A stretch of DNA of 64,000 bases from contig JASPKZ010004202.1 in NCBI GenBank assembly GCA_030220185.1, positions 3,417,001-3,481,000 of the forward strand, written 5' to 3'. The notes under the pieces were generated by a model. The model saw nothing but the letters and a program-made list of their open reading frames with translations, did not search any database and was not told where the DNA came from. The position numbers were made by a program, and so were the translations under genes. Of the stretch, positions 40,101 to 48,950 are shown piece after piece; positions within the stretch are counted from its first letter, which is position 1; each line of letters opens with the position of its first letter. Origin of the DNA: Diploptera punctata. Taxonomy: Eukaryota; Arthropoda; Insecta; Blattodea; Blaberidae.

Positions 40101-41270
40101 AACCAGCCACCATCCCTTGATTATCGGATCCTCCAAAATTCGATCCATCCAACAATCTCGGTCATCCCACATTCCTTTTTCCTTCGAATTTCTGGCAACC
40201 AGCCATCATCCTTGATTATCGGATCCTCCAAAATTCGATCCATCCAACAATCTCGGTCATCCCACATTCCTTTTTCCTTCGAATTTCTGGCAACCAGCCA
40301 CCATCCCTTGATTATCGGATCCTCCAAAATTCGATCCATCCAACAATCTCGGTCATCCCACATTCCTTTTTCCTTCGAATTTCTGGCAACCAGCCATCAT
40401 CCTTGATTATCAGATCCTCCAAAATTCTATCCATCCAACAATCTCGGTCATCCCACATTCCTTTTTCCTTCGAATTTCTGGCAACCAGCCATCATCCTTG
40501 ATTATCGGATCCTCCAAAATTCTATCCATCCAACAATCTCGGTCATCCCACATTCCTTTTTCCTTCGAATTTCTGGCAACCAGCCACCATCCCTTGATTA
40601 TCGGATCCTCCAAAATTCGATCCATCCAACAATCTCGGTCATCCCACATTCCTTTTTCCTTCGAATTTCTGGCAACCAGCCATCATCCTTGATTATCGGA
40701 TCCTCCAAAATTCTATCCATCCAACAATCTCGGTCATCCCACATTCCTTTTTCCTTCGAATTTCTGGCAACCAGCCATCATCCTTGATTATCGGATCCTC
40801 CAAAATTCGATCCATCCAACAATCTCGGTCATCCCACATTCCTTTTTCCTTCGAATTTCTGGCAACCAGCCACCATCCCTTGATTATCGGATCCTCCAAA
40901 ATTCGATCCATCCAACAATCTCGGTCATCCCACATTCCTTTTTCCTTCGAATTTCTGGCAACCAGCCATCATCCTTGATTATCGGATCCTCCAAAATTCG
41001 ATCCATCCAACAATCTCGGTCATCCCACATTCCTTTTTCCTTCGAATTTCTGGCAACCAGCCACCATCCCTTGATTATCGGATCCTCCAAAATTCGATCC
41101 ATCCAACAATCTCGGTCATCCCACATTCCTTTTTCCTTCGAATTTCTGGCAACCAGCCATCATCCTTGATTATCGGATCCTCCAAAATTCGATCCATCCA
41201 ACATAATATCGGTCATCCCACATTCATTTTTCCTTCAAATTTATGGCAGGCAGCCACCATCCCGTGGTAT
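34116..41270 (-). repeat. 96-bp minisatellite, main array (about 75 units)
   Basis: Head-to-tail units of 95-96 bp ('ggatcctccaaaattcgatc', 'caatctcggtcatcccacat', 'gaatttctggcaaccagcca'). Each unit contains GGATCC. Two subtypes dominate: 96 bp with 'ccaccatcccttg...attcgatcc' and 95 bp with 'ccatcatccttg...attctatcc'. Edges (34116-34400, 41190-41270) are diverged and the centre is homogeneous. The many 64-446-codon frames over it exist because 96 is divisible by 3; they are repetitive shadows, not genes. Confidence 0.97.
39254..41190 (-). repeat. 191-bp dimeric higher-order repeat within the array
   Basis: In the last 2 kb the 96-bp and 95-bp subtypes alternate, so identical blocks recur every 191 bp (for example starting 39830, 40021, 40212 and 40784, 40975). 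Irregular only around 40400-40500 and 40690-40780. Confidence 0.85.
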
Positions 41271-41555
41271 TATTTACCTGCTAAATAAATATTATGACTA
41301 CATATTAAAATGATAAAGTACAAGGCAATTTTATAATCTTATTGATTTTCCTCCATAACGATCGGTGGAAAAATAATAGGTGACACTATAAAAACAGTTA
41401 TTTATTCCTTTCAAAATCCTGGTATTTTGATATCACATCTGTAATTTACTTGCCAATCTATAAATTCTGTCAACACATTTGTTCATGATTTCAGCATTTA
41501 CCAATTTAATTACCTTCCCCTGCAAAATGGAGGTAAAAAGTGTCAAATTCATCAC
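41271..41555. other. AT-rich spacer
   Basis: No feature recognised. Confidence 0.5.
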
Positions 41556-41722
41556 AACGATAAAAAGAGACGAAAAGACAAGTGAATGGGGGAGATTATG
41601 TAACAGTCAGCTAATTGTGAGACCAAACATCGTAAAAAAGTAAATCTCGTAGACTGCGATGGGCATGGCATGTGGCACGAATTGGGAATGAAACAGGGAA
41701 ATGGTAACTTCTCCCACCATGA
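41556..41722 (+). pseudogene. RTE-like LINE family B scrap
   Basis: 'agagacgaaaagacaagtga', 'ctcgtagactgcgatgggca' and 'ggcacgaattgggaatgaaa' align with the KRDEQTGEW...RRLRWAGHVARMGNE part of family B. About 165 bp, frameshifted and lacking the 3' tail. Confidence 0.7.
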
Positions 41723-41867
41723 ATTGGTTTTGTCGAGAAAACAATAAGGTGTATTAAAATTATTTTAAATTCATAAAATTATGCTAGAAATGTGTAATTA
41801 AAACAACATATTATTTAAAAACTTCCATAATTTGATATAATGAATAAAATTAATTATTTATTACTAA

Positions 41868-41905
41868 CTAATACCCGGCGTGCGCTGCTACGCATAAACA
41901 AATAA
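41868..41905. other. Short conserved-looking motif
   Basis: 'taatacccggcgtgcgctgctacgc' stands out by CpG content in AT-rich DNA. I have an impression of similar strings in arthropod repeats but cannot name the family. Confidence 0.25.
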
Positions 41906-41971
41906 AAAAGTAATGCGGTCGGTTCTTCAATACCGTCCTTAAACATGTTAATCTTGATCCCCTGTTTCATA

Positions 41972-41972
<1 letters not shown>

Positions 41973-42026
<54 letters not shown>
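41973..42026. repeat. (TC)n microsatellite
   Basis: About 26 uninterrupted CT units. Confidence 0.97.
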
Positions 42027-42030
<4 letters not shown>

Positions 42031-42094
42031 GAACTACTGTTTTTTCCTTCTTGTTTTTACCTTTTACCTTTTCGATTTACTTTTTTGTCAACTT

Positions 42095-42255
42095 TTATTT
42101 TATTCTCACATACAAACACAAGGACAGGACACACACCCAGACCCAAGGTGGAGATTTAAAATCCCCGACCCCGCCGGGAATCGAACCCGAGTCGCAGGAA
42201 TGGAAGGTAGGGACTCTACCGACCACGTCACAGCGACGAACAGAACTTGATTCGC
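42095..42255 (-). mobile_element. SINE-5 (tRNA-derived) copy
   Basis: The minus strand reads 'gctgtgacgtggtcggtaga' (A-box-like) and 'gggttcgattcccggcgggg' (B box), then 'ggggattttaaatctccacc' and a tail 'tgtttgtatgtgagaataaa'. The head is tRNA-like, and the body differs from the other SINEs here. Confidence 0.7.
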
Positions 42256-42259
42256 CTTA

Positions 42260-42547
42260 TAAAGTAAAGTAAAGTATTCCCACTACAGGCCTCAGGAGGC
42301 CCTTGGGGTAGTGGGAGGTTAAGGCTCCCACTTTTTCTGGACAATCTTGATGTCAGCTGGGTTGTCAGGCCGCCTATACCCACAGAACAAGCGTCCGGTA
42401 CTCATTTCCATTAGAGGCTGAGTCGACATCAGGACCATAGTGCCGCCAGAAGGTTTGGGTCAGTTTAAAAATCCTGACCCACCGGGACTTGAACCCTCAA
42501 CCTTCCCGCTTGTAGCGCAGTGCCTTAACCACCACGCTACGGCGTGC
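42260..42547 (-). mobile_element. SINE-3 copy
   Basis: Same body as 14563-14850: minus-strand head 'cgtagcgtggtggttaaggc' and 'agggttcaagtcccg', end 'ggcctgtagtgggaatactt'. A short internal deletion occurs near 42348-42370. Confidence 0.85.
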
Positions 42548-42589
42548 CCCCACAAAAAACACATTGTAAACAACCTTTCCTACAATCCT

Positions 42590-42880
42590 ATATTTCATCA
42601 TCATCATCATCATCGTCCTTTCAAGTATTAGGCCCAGTGGCCCGTTACGGCCTCCCGCCATCTCCGAAAAGGTCGACCCACAGATCTTCTGCCTCGAGGA
42701 ATGTAGTGAAGAATTTGTTTTGGTATTCTGTGACGATCCATGCGCTGAATATGGGCTAGCCAATTGTTTCTATATTCTTGGAGGTATTCAGATATAGGTA
42801 CGATGTTTAACTCTCTGGCTTTTGTTGAATTTCTTTAGTGGTCTAGAAGGTTATAGCCTATATTTGTGGCAATGTATCAG
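42590..42880 (-). pseudogene. RTE-like LINE 3' end (family I), (ATC)n tail
   Basis: The plus strand starts 'atcatcatcatcatcgtcc', the element's tail in reverse. The minus strand then reads YLKGR/AVTGHWA UTR sequence, and upstream coding IPRGRRSVGRPFRR-like, HIQRMDRHRIPK-like and SEYLQEYRNNW, across frameshifts. Confidence 0.65.
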
Positions 42881-43729
42881 AAATTCCGAGGTTATGTTCT
42901 GTACGTTTTAGGCCAGTATTCAAGAACCAAGTTCTCCAGGCCATGCCATCTCCGTCTTCCGTAAGCCGAGGCTCTCATCTTTCAGTTTTTCCCGGATTTT
43001 TAAAAAATAAATATCTTGTTATCACATGATGTCGAATAGAGTGAGCCAGTTAGAGTAGGTTCTGCATGACCCACATAATTAGCCACAGAAAGACGCACTG
43101 ACAGTTGCTCTTTGCGGAAAGTTTAGTGTTGAATACCGGCTCAGAGATTGTTTACACATTTTTCTTTCAACACAATATTTTGCCTGTTCATCCGTATAAA
43201 AATAATTAACAATGATTTGAGTTATTCATTTGTTCTATTTATGAATTTAATTGAAAACAACATTTTTACATTCTCAACGGATTTTCTTTTGTTACCTACA
43301 AATTTTATTGAGACAAATGAAATGCTATAATGATAAAATTTCCCTAGTTTATTGCTAGGAAGGAAATTTCATTGAATTTCTCTAAATCGAAGTTTCACGT
43401 TGAAGAAGTAACGAAAGATGTTACAAAACGGTTTGATTCAAGAAAGATCAAACTTCGCCGGGTTATTATTGTCAGTTTAGTGCGCATGAGCAACTATCAA
43501 CTTTTCTAACTTGAAGAAACTTTGAAAATCTACGAAAAAGTGAAAAATGATCTAAAATCTTCTTAGAAGACTCGCATTTGTGCAATTCCCGTTCGTGACT
43601 TCTTCCCTTGGATTCCGAAGACAATTCCTGACAGGAATTGTAAAGACATTTCGCTAGATTAGAACAAGTTTTTTTATTCAATGCCCCAGGTTGTCATTTC
43701 AACATTTCTTTGTGTTCTCTCCTAGCATT
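42881..43729. other. AT-rich spacer
   Basis: About 850 bp without a credible gene. Frames at 43148-43330 (+) and 43681-43472 (-) have no motifs. Confidence 0.5.
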
Positions 43730-43865
43730 AGCGTAATTGTAACCCACTTTCGAAGTTGGGGCGCCTGGAAGGCGGGGTTACACTGCCCCGATGATATGAT
43801 GCGTGGTGATAATGATATTGATGCGCCAGGAGTCCTTAATCCTAAACTTCATGTAAGATGATTAA
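43730..43865 (+). repeat. Dispersed repeat (inverted copy at 63353-63475)
   Basis: 'aacccacttt', 'ggcgcctggaaggcggggtt', 'atgcgccaggagtccttaat' and 'cctaaactt' recur as reverse complement at 63.35-63.47 kb. No coding seen. Confidence 0.6.
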
Positions 43866-43978
43866 GAATGATGATGATTATGATGGCCATTAGATGTTCG
43901 GGGACCGTTTAGGCCGTAAAGTGTCCTGGCATTTGTCTTACAGGTGAGGAAAAAAACCCGAAAAAACCTCAGCTAGGA
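43866..43978 (-). mobile_element. SINE-1 middle fragment
   Basis: The minus strand reads 'gaggttttttcgggtttttt', 'cctcacctgtaagacaaatg' and 'cggtccccgaacatcta', matching the SINE-1 body. Head and 3' end are missing. Confidence 0.75.
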
Positions 43979-44200
43979 AAGTTTCCCGTCACTTTCCATT
44001 TCCTCATCATCATCTTCAAGGTATAAGCCTGTTGGTCCATTCCGCTCTATATGCTGCACGTGCAGGTCGTCCTTCCAACGTTGTTTTGGTCTTCCTACAT
44101 TTCTTCGACCTAGAGGTTTATAATGAAGCAGCTGTTTTGATAAACGATTATTTGGCATTCTTTGTACAAGATTTCCAATTACCCTTTATTATCGTAGCAT
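43979..44200 (-). pseudogene. RTE-like LINE 3' end
   Basis: Minus-strand frame 44158-43973: MPNNRLSKQLLHYKPLGRRN, then VGRPKQRWKDDLHVQHIERN, ending EMESDGKLS. This is the GRPxxRW tail. 5' of it about 40 bp remain with 'cttgtacaaagaatgcc'. Confidence 0.7.
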
Positions 44201-44227
44201 TAGTAATAATTCAGTTATCATGGGGAA

Positions 44228-44577
44228 GTCCACCGCTGTGGTCTCGAGTTAGCGTGCTGCCTTGTCACGTAGCGTGCCCGGGTTCGATCCACGGTCGGGG
44301 CAGTTTTTCTGGGTGAGGTTTTTATCGGGGTTTTTCCTCACCTGTAAGACAAATGTCAGGAAAACTTTAAGGCCCAAACGGTCCGCGAAATCATATGTCA
44401 TCATTATCATCATCCTTATCATTATCATCATCATCACCATTCTTCATCGGTGTGGAAAGCAACGGGAAGCTACCACACCTACAATTCCCTAGTAAAGCTG
44501 CAAGCATAGCATGAAAATGCTATGATTGCAGTGAAAGACCTGCCTTCGGGCAGAATTACTAAGGATGGATGGATGGA
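44228..44577 (+). mobile_element. SINE-1 copy, near full length
   Basis: 'ccaccgctgtggtctcgagt', 'gggttcgatccacggtcggg', 'ttcatcggtgtggaaagcaa' and end 'cagaattactaaggatgg' with an ATGG run. About 350 bp. Confidence 0.85.
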
Positions 44578-44646
44578 TTATGGGGATTGAACCCGGGTCC
44601 GCTGTGTGACATGGCAGCACGCTACCTGTAGATCACAGCGATGGAC
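44578..44646 (-). mobile_element. SINE-1 head, inverted, abutting the previous copy
   Basis: The minus strand reads 'tccatcgctgtgatctacag', 'gtagcgtgctgccatg' and 'gacccgggttcaatcccc'. Only the about 68-bp tRNA-like head is present, giving a tail-to-tail pair with the copy before it. Confidence 0.75.
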
Positions 44647-44915
44647 CGGATACGAACAAGTGCTATAATCGAAAGAAAGCAAGGGCATATTAGGTTCTTC
44701 TTTTTAATCCATACCAACACGATATATTATTGTCCTTCATTTTTATGAAAGTCAATAGGAAAATGGACGCGTTTATGAATGATCGCTAGTAATGAAATAT
44801 ATGAGAATTCATTTATTCATGGTTGAATTAAGGGAGTTTATTCGATAAAAACATTATTAATGATTGAATTCAGGAAGTCCATTCGATAAAATATGAAGGA
44901 AAGTAAGGGCTAATA

Positions 44916-45545
44916 CAGCAAAACCTGTCTATGAAGGAACATGACGGTTCCTTAAATATATTTCCGTCTTGGCAGTTTTCCTTCTTATAAAGGGTTCCCA
45001 AATTACAAGCTTGAATTTTTTCACGCAGTGTAAGGGTTTTACATGCACGCTTTAAAGACATAACGTATTGAACTGAAATACAGACAAAATAGTGTATGTA
45101 ACACAGCTCAGTTCGCACGACAATACAAAACAACTTTATTACACAAAAGCGAGAAGGAACTCAACTGCAGGAGGACTGAAAAGTTTCCCAAATCCCTCGC
45201 AGGTTACGTAAGCAGGCAAGGAAAAGCGAAGGATTCCCCGCTGTCACACATAAGCAAGAGTATCCCCGCAATACAATGGCAACACAAGAAGGTAAAACGA
45301 TATAATGCAGAATTTTCATGTGTGGTCATTAATTCTGTAATTTGAACGTGCTTAAGAATAATTTTCCGTCTTACTGAAGTAAAATTTGACTATTGGTACT
45401 TTAAAAAACCATTCCGTTTCCGAGTTATGAATGTTTCCGGCTTATACAGGAAGATTTTACATATAAAATCGTACCGTTCTGGAGATTTTTTCTGTCTCTA
45501 CAGGTTTCCTTCTTATAAAGGTTCCGGCTAAGACAGGTTCCACTG
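44916..45545 (-). mobile_element. Pogo/Tigger-like MITE, complete with TA flanks
   Basis: 630 bp between TA dinucleotides (44914-44915, 45546-45547). Ends CAGCAAAACCTGTCTATG and, in reverse, CAGTGGAACCTGTCTTAGCC; starting CAG, with AACC and TA target sites, is typical of the pogo group. The minus strand still holds MSLKRACKTLTLREKIQACN, the start of a CENP-B-like HTH DNA-binding domain. The rest of the transposase is deleted. Close copy at 18513-19142. Confidence 0.8.
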
Positions 45546-45547
45546 TA

Positions 45548-45740
45548 CTAACAGCGAACAGCCAATCATTGCATGTCGAAACACACCTTGCAATTTTTCC
45601 CACAGAAGCATTGTGATGTACCAAGTCCATGCCCAAAAATCATCTGCCCCTATTAACTGCAAGACACAGAAATCGAAGAAAGAATCAAGCAATAACAACC
45701 GTTGAGCATAGCATAGAAATCGGCTACAGACTGTTGAGGT
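45548..45740. other. Spacer, possibly PLE-derived
   Basis: About 190 bp upstream of the HHR motif. No protein recognised. Confidence 0.35.
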
Positions 45741-45865
45741 GTTCACAGAGAGCACGCAGTATCTCCTGATGAGGTCTACCGCAGCAGTAGACGAAACGTC
45801 GAGTATGAAGACAACCGGACCACGGCCTATAAGCCCGGAAGACGAACATATGGATCAATGAAAAC
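45741..45865 (+). mobile_element. PLE-tail-like segment carrying the HHR
   Basis: Downstream of the core, 'ccggaccacggcctataagc' and 'ccggaagacgaacatatgg' parallel the segment after the decayed HHR at 23.2 kb ('cgaccatggcctacagcccg'). No inverted arm is present here, unlike at 7.6, 10.6 and 23.2 kb. Confidence 0.5.
45763..45800 (+). ncRNA. Hammerhead-ribozyme-like core, well formed
   Basis: Plus strand: CTGATGA (45766-45772), stem II GTCTAC / GTAGAC (45774-45779, 45787-45792) with a 7-nt loop, GAAA (45793-45796), then palindromic stem III ACGT and C: a GTC cleavage triplet. GAG after the cleavage point pairs with CTC before CTGATGA as a 3-bp start of stem I. All invariant core residues are present. 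Confidence 0.7.
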
Positions 45866-45924
45866 ATTCCTTGATTTTACTGAGTTGTTTACTAAAAAAA
45901 TAAATGAATAACCCGTAATGTTGA

Positions 45925-46205
45925 TTATGATATACAGTTTGATGTGTTTCATTATTTCTCCACTTGGATGCACTCTTACAATATTGCGATCTTATTTGGC
46001 AATAAATAATATGATCAAGCAGCAGTGAATGAACATAACCTCATATTTCTGATCTGGTTTCAAACATAGCCGCTTACATTAAATATATAAATATTTTAAA
46101 ATAACTATTGTTAAATAATGATTTGTGAGTAAACAGCTTAATTTTATTCGTTAAATAGTCCTAACAAATGCCACTCTTGATTTCCAAATTCTCTAGACTA
46201 TTTAA
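45925..46205 (+). mobile_element. Hairpin element (Hp), 5'-truncated copy, first of a pair
   Basis: Starts within the element ('tatacagtttgatgtgtttc') and runs to 'gatttccaaattctctaga', where it joins the next copy directly. The second arm of its terminal hairpin is missing. Confidence 0.7.
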
Positions 46206-46950
46206 CTCATGCCCCAAATGGGAGTCAATGACCAATCACGTTTCAATGAGTTCTGTTTTACAACCAATCAGAGTCGTGTTTCACGAAATATTTATCAGTG
46301 TTATAATTACCATATTAAACAAAGCTCCTCCTTTTTAATATTATGAACAGGTCTGACCATTATTTTGCAGTGACTGAGCCTGTGAGAAATACGGCTACCA
46401 GATTGTATATATAGTGCATACATGTCAACACATGCCGCCTGCGGGAGTTAATATAAAAACATTTGTAGCAATTGATTATACCACCAAAAAAAGAAATCAC
46501 AGTTTGCACTTTCTTAAATGTATTTTTTCCCAGGTAACAATCCAGAAAAATATAATTGTCATATTTACATCATACGACATCAGAAATGAATTAATATACA
46601 GTTTGATGTGTTTCATTTTTCTCCACTGGAGAGCATTCTTACAATATTGCGTTCCTTTGGCAATAAATAGTATGATCTGGTTGCAGTGATAAACAAAAAA
46701 GCAGATGAAGCGTACCTATCGTTTCTCATTTGTTTTCAAACATCGCCGTTTACATTAAGTATATAAATATTTTAAAATAACTATAGTTAAATAATGATTT
46801 GTGAGTAAACAGCTTAATTTTATTCGTTAAATAGTCCTAACAAATGCCACTCTTGATTTCCAAATTCTTTAGATAAATTCACGACTCACTTCGTGAGTCG
46901 TGAATTTATCGATAATTTGGAAATCACTCGTGGCATTAGTTATGATAATT
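46198..46950 (+). mobile_element. Hairpin element (Hp), complete copy, second of the pair
   Basis: Begins 'ctatttaactcatgccccaa' and ends with the full palindrome at 46833-46945: 'taacaaatgccactcttgat', loop 'cacgactcacttcgtgagtc', 'aaatcactcgtggcattagt'. Nearly identical to 21101-21868. Confidence 0.75.
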
Positions 46951-47231
46951 TTATGTCTCTGAAATGAATATACAATTGGGGATTGTAATCTGCAGTACAC
47001 GATTGTAATGAGTTTTAGGCAGTGAAATGATCACAGGAGGTATTTATAATGTCCGCGAGAGTGTGCTGGGTCGGTGTGTTGTTTTAACCTTCTCAAATAC
47101 ACTAGTTTGCGTTAATGAGTACCTGTTACATCAACAATAATAAATTGCATATCCTTGGGCAGTTTGCAGTAATTGTATAAAATAAAACTATCGCAGGCCT
47201 GTACTTCCCAGAACACTGCACTCTACAAAGT
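46951..47231. other. Spacer
   Basis: No gene signal. Confidence 0.5.
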
Positions 47232-47360
47232 AATATCATCATCCATGCAAGTATTAAGCCATGTGACCTGTTATGGTCTCAAACAGGAATTTTCTATCCA
47301 GTGCTTTTTTGGACGTCCCAGCGATCTTTTGCCTCGAGGGCAGTAACGGTTACAACACAG
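47232..47360 (-). pseudogene. RTE-like LINE 3' scrap
   Basis: 'aagtattaagccatgtgacc', 'tgttatggtctcaaacagga' and 'tttggacgtcccagcgatct' correspond to the UTR and GRPxxR region of a minus-strand LINE end. About 130 bp. Confidence 0.55.
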
Positions 47361-48348
47361 AGGACCCAGAGAAGAAACTGGACATGCTTCCCGTACATGC
47401 CTAAAGTGGTGCTAGTGTAGAACAATTAACGACACATTTTTTTCGATTTTTTCTGGTACTAATATGAAATTCAGCACCGTCTGGTGGTAAAATCATGAAT
47501 TATAATTATGCAACGCCATCTGGTGAATAATCATGGAATTGAACTTTTTATAGGAGTAAATAACATTTTAATTTCTTATATTATGGAATTATTTGTACCC
47601 CAGTCTGTCAGAACCTAAATATTTTTTTTTTAAATTTTAACAGAAAGGAAGAATGGAAGTAAATAAAACATGTTAATTTATTTTCGTTTATTAAAATTTA
47701 AAAACGTGCATTATGAACTATTTTAATAAATATGTACAATTGACCTACCTCCTTATTCTCACATACATATTTTATACAATATTTATTTAAGAACCTTAGC
47801 CTTGTCGTACATCTGAAATCCACTATAAAGTCACTCACATTTTTAAAATGTTTATTAGAAACGGCTGTATACTAAGATCACTCTCCCTAACCTAACAAAT
47901 CTTAGAATCTTATCATTTCTGGTAGGTTTATCTTTGAAAATAGATTCACATTAAAAACTTAAACAAGTTTTAATTTACTTACAAATTAGAGTAAAATAAA
48001 ATCTAAGTAATTATTTTTAACTTCCGATAATACATAATTTTTACAGTACAGTCTACATAGAACGAAAGAATAGCAGTTAAAAATTTCAATTTACAAAATG
48101 GCTAATTTCCCATAATCCCGAGTGAACACGTCGTGTGCCTTGAATTTGTTTTATTTAGTTACATATTCTATTACAACGAAACAGCGCTACCATTGTAGTT
48201 CATCGTAAACGACCGAAATTTTTTTAGATGTCACTGTACTCAGTTTTCCCTCTCTTCGGGTGCTCTGGGTGTTGCAAAGGATAAGATGTGCTTTTCACCA
48301 CCTCTCCTCAACCTGCTCGTGGTTCAACCTGCTATTACAAATGAGGCT
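47361..48348. other. AT-rich spacer, about 1 kb
   Basis: I see no gene, repeat copy or RNA signal. Confidence 0.5.
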
Positions 48349-48356
48349 CTGAGGAC

Positions 48357-48659
48357 CGAGTAAGTAAAGTGATCCCACAACAGGCCCGGAGGCCCTTGGG
48401 GTAGTAGAAGGTTAAGGTTCCCACTTTTGCTAGACAATCGGCACTTATGTCAGCCGGGTTGTCAGCCCTGCGTAACGGCAGCCTTTACCCCAGAACAAGC
48501 GTCCGGTACTCATTTCCATTATAGGCTGAGTCGATCCCAGGGCCATAGTGCCGCTAGAGGGTTTGGGTCAGTTTAAAAATCCTGACCCCAACGGGACTTG
48601 AACCCTCGACCCTCCGGCTTGTAGCTCAGTGTCTTAACCACTACGCTACGGCGTGCCCC
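48357..48659 (-). mobile_element. SINE-3 copy, with 8-bp TSD
   Basis: Same structure as 14563-14850, with the head in reverse ('cgtagcgtagtggttaagac', 'gggttcaagtcccgttgggg'). ctgaggac at 48349-48356 and 48660-48667 looks like its target duplication. Confidence 0.85.
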
Positions 48660-48667
48660 CTGAGGAC

Positions 48668-48950
48668 TCCCTCCTTGAGTTAGAGTGGAGTGGGGACTCT
48701 GCGCTGACGGCATGTAGTGAGGGTTATCCTATCTACCAATTCGGGAGTTTAAATGGAAGATTTGGCGCTGGATTTTAGTGATTTGCAGTTAAAAACTGCA
48801 AGTGTATATTTTGGACAGTCTTAATACATCACAACGCTTCTCTGGAATAAATTTCTAGGCAGGTTTCGGCATGCAATGGTTGAGAGTTCCCTTGTGAAAC
48901 ATCTCAATTATTCAATTTAACAGACTATTTATCTCATAGGCCGATAACGT
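48668..48950. other. Spacer before the minisatellite
   Basis: No gene signal. Confidence 0.5.
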
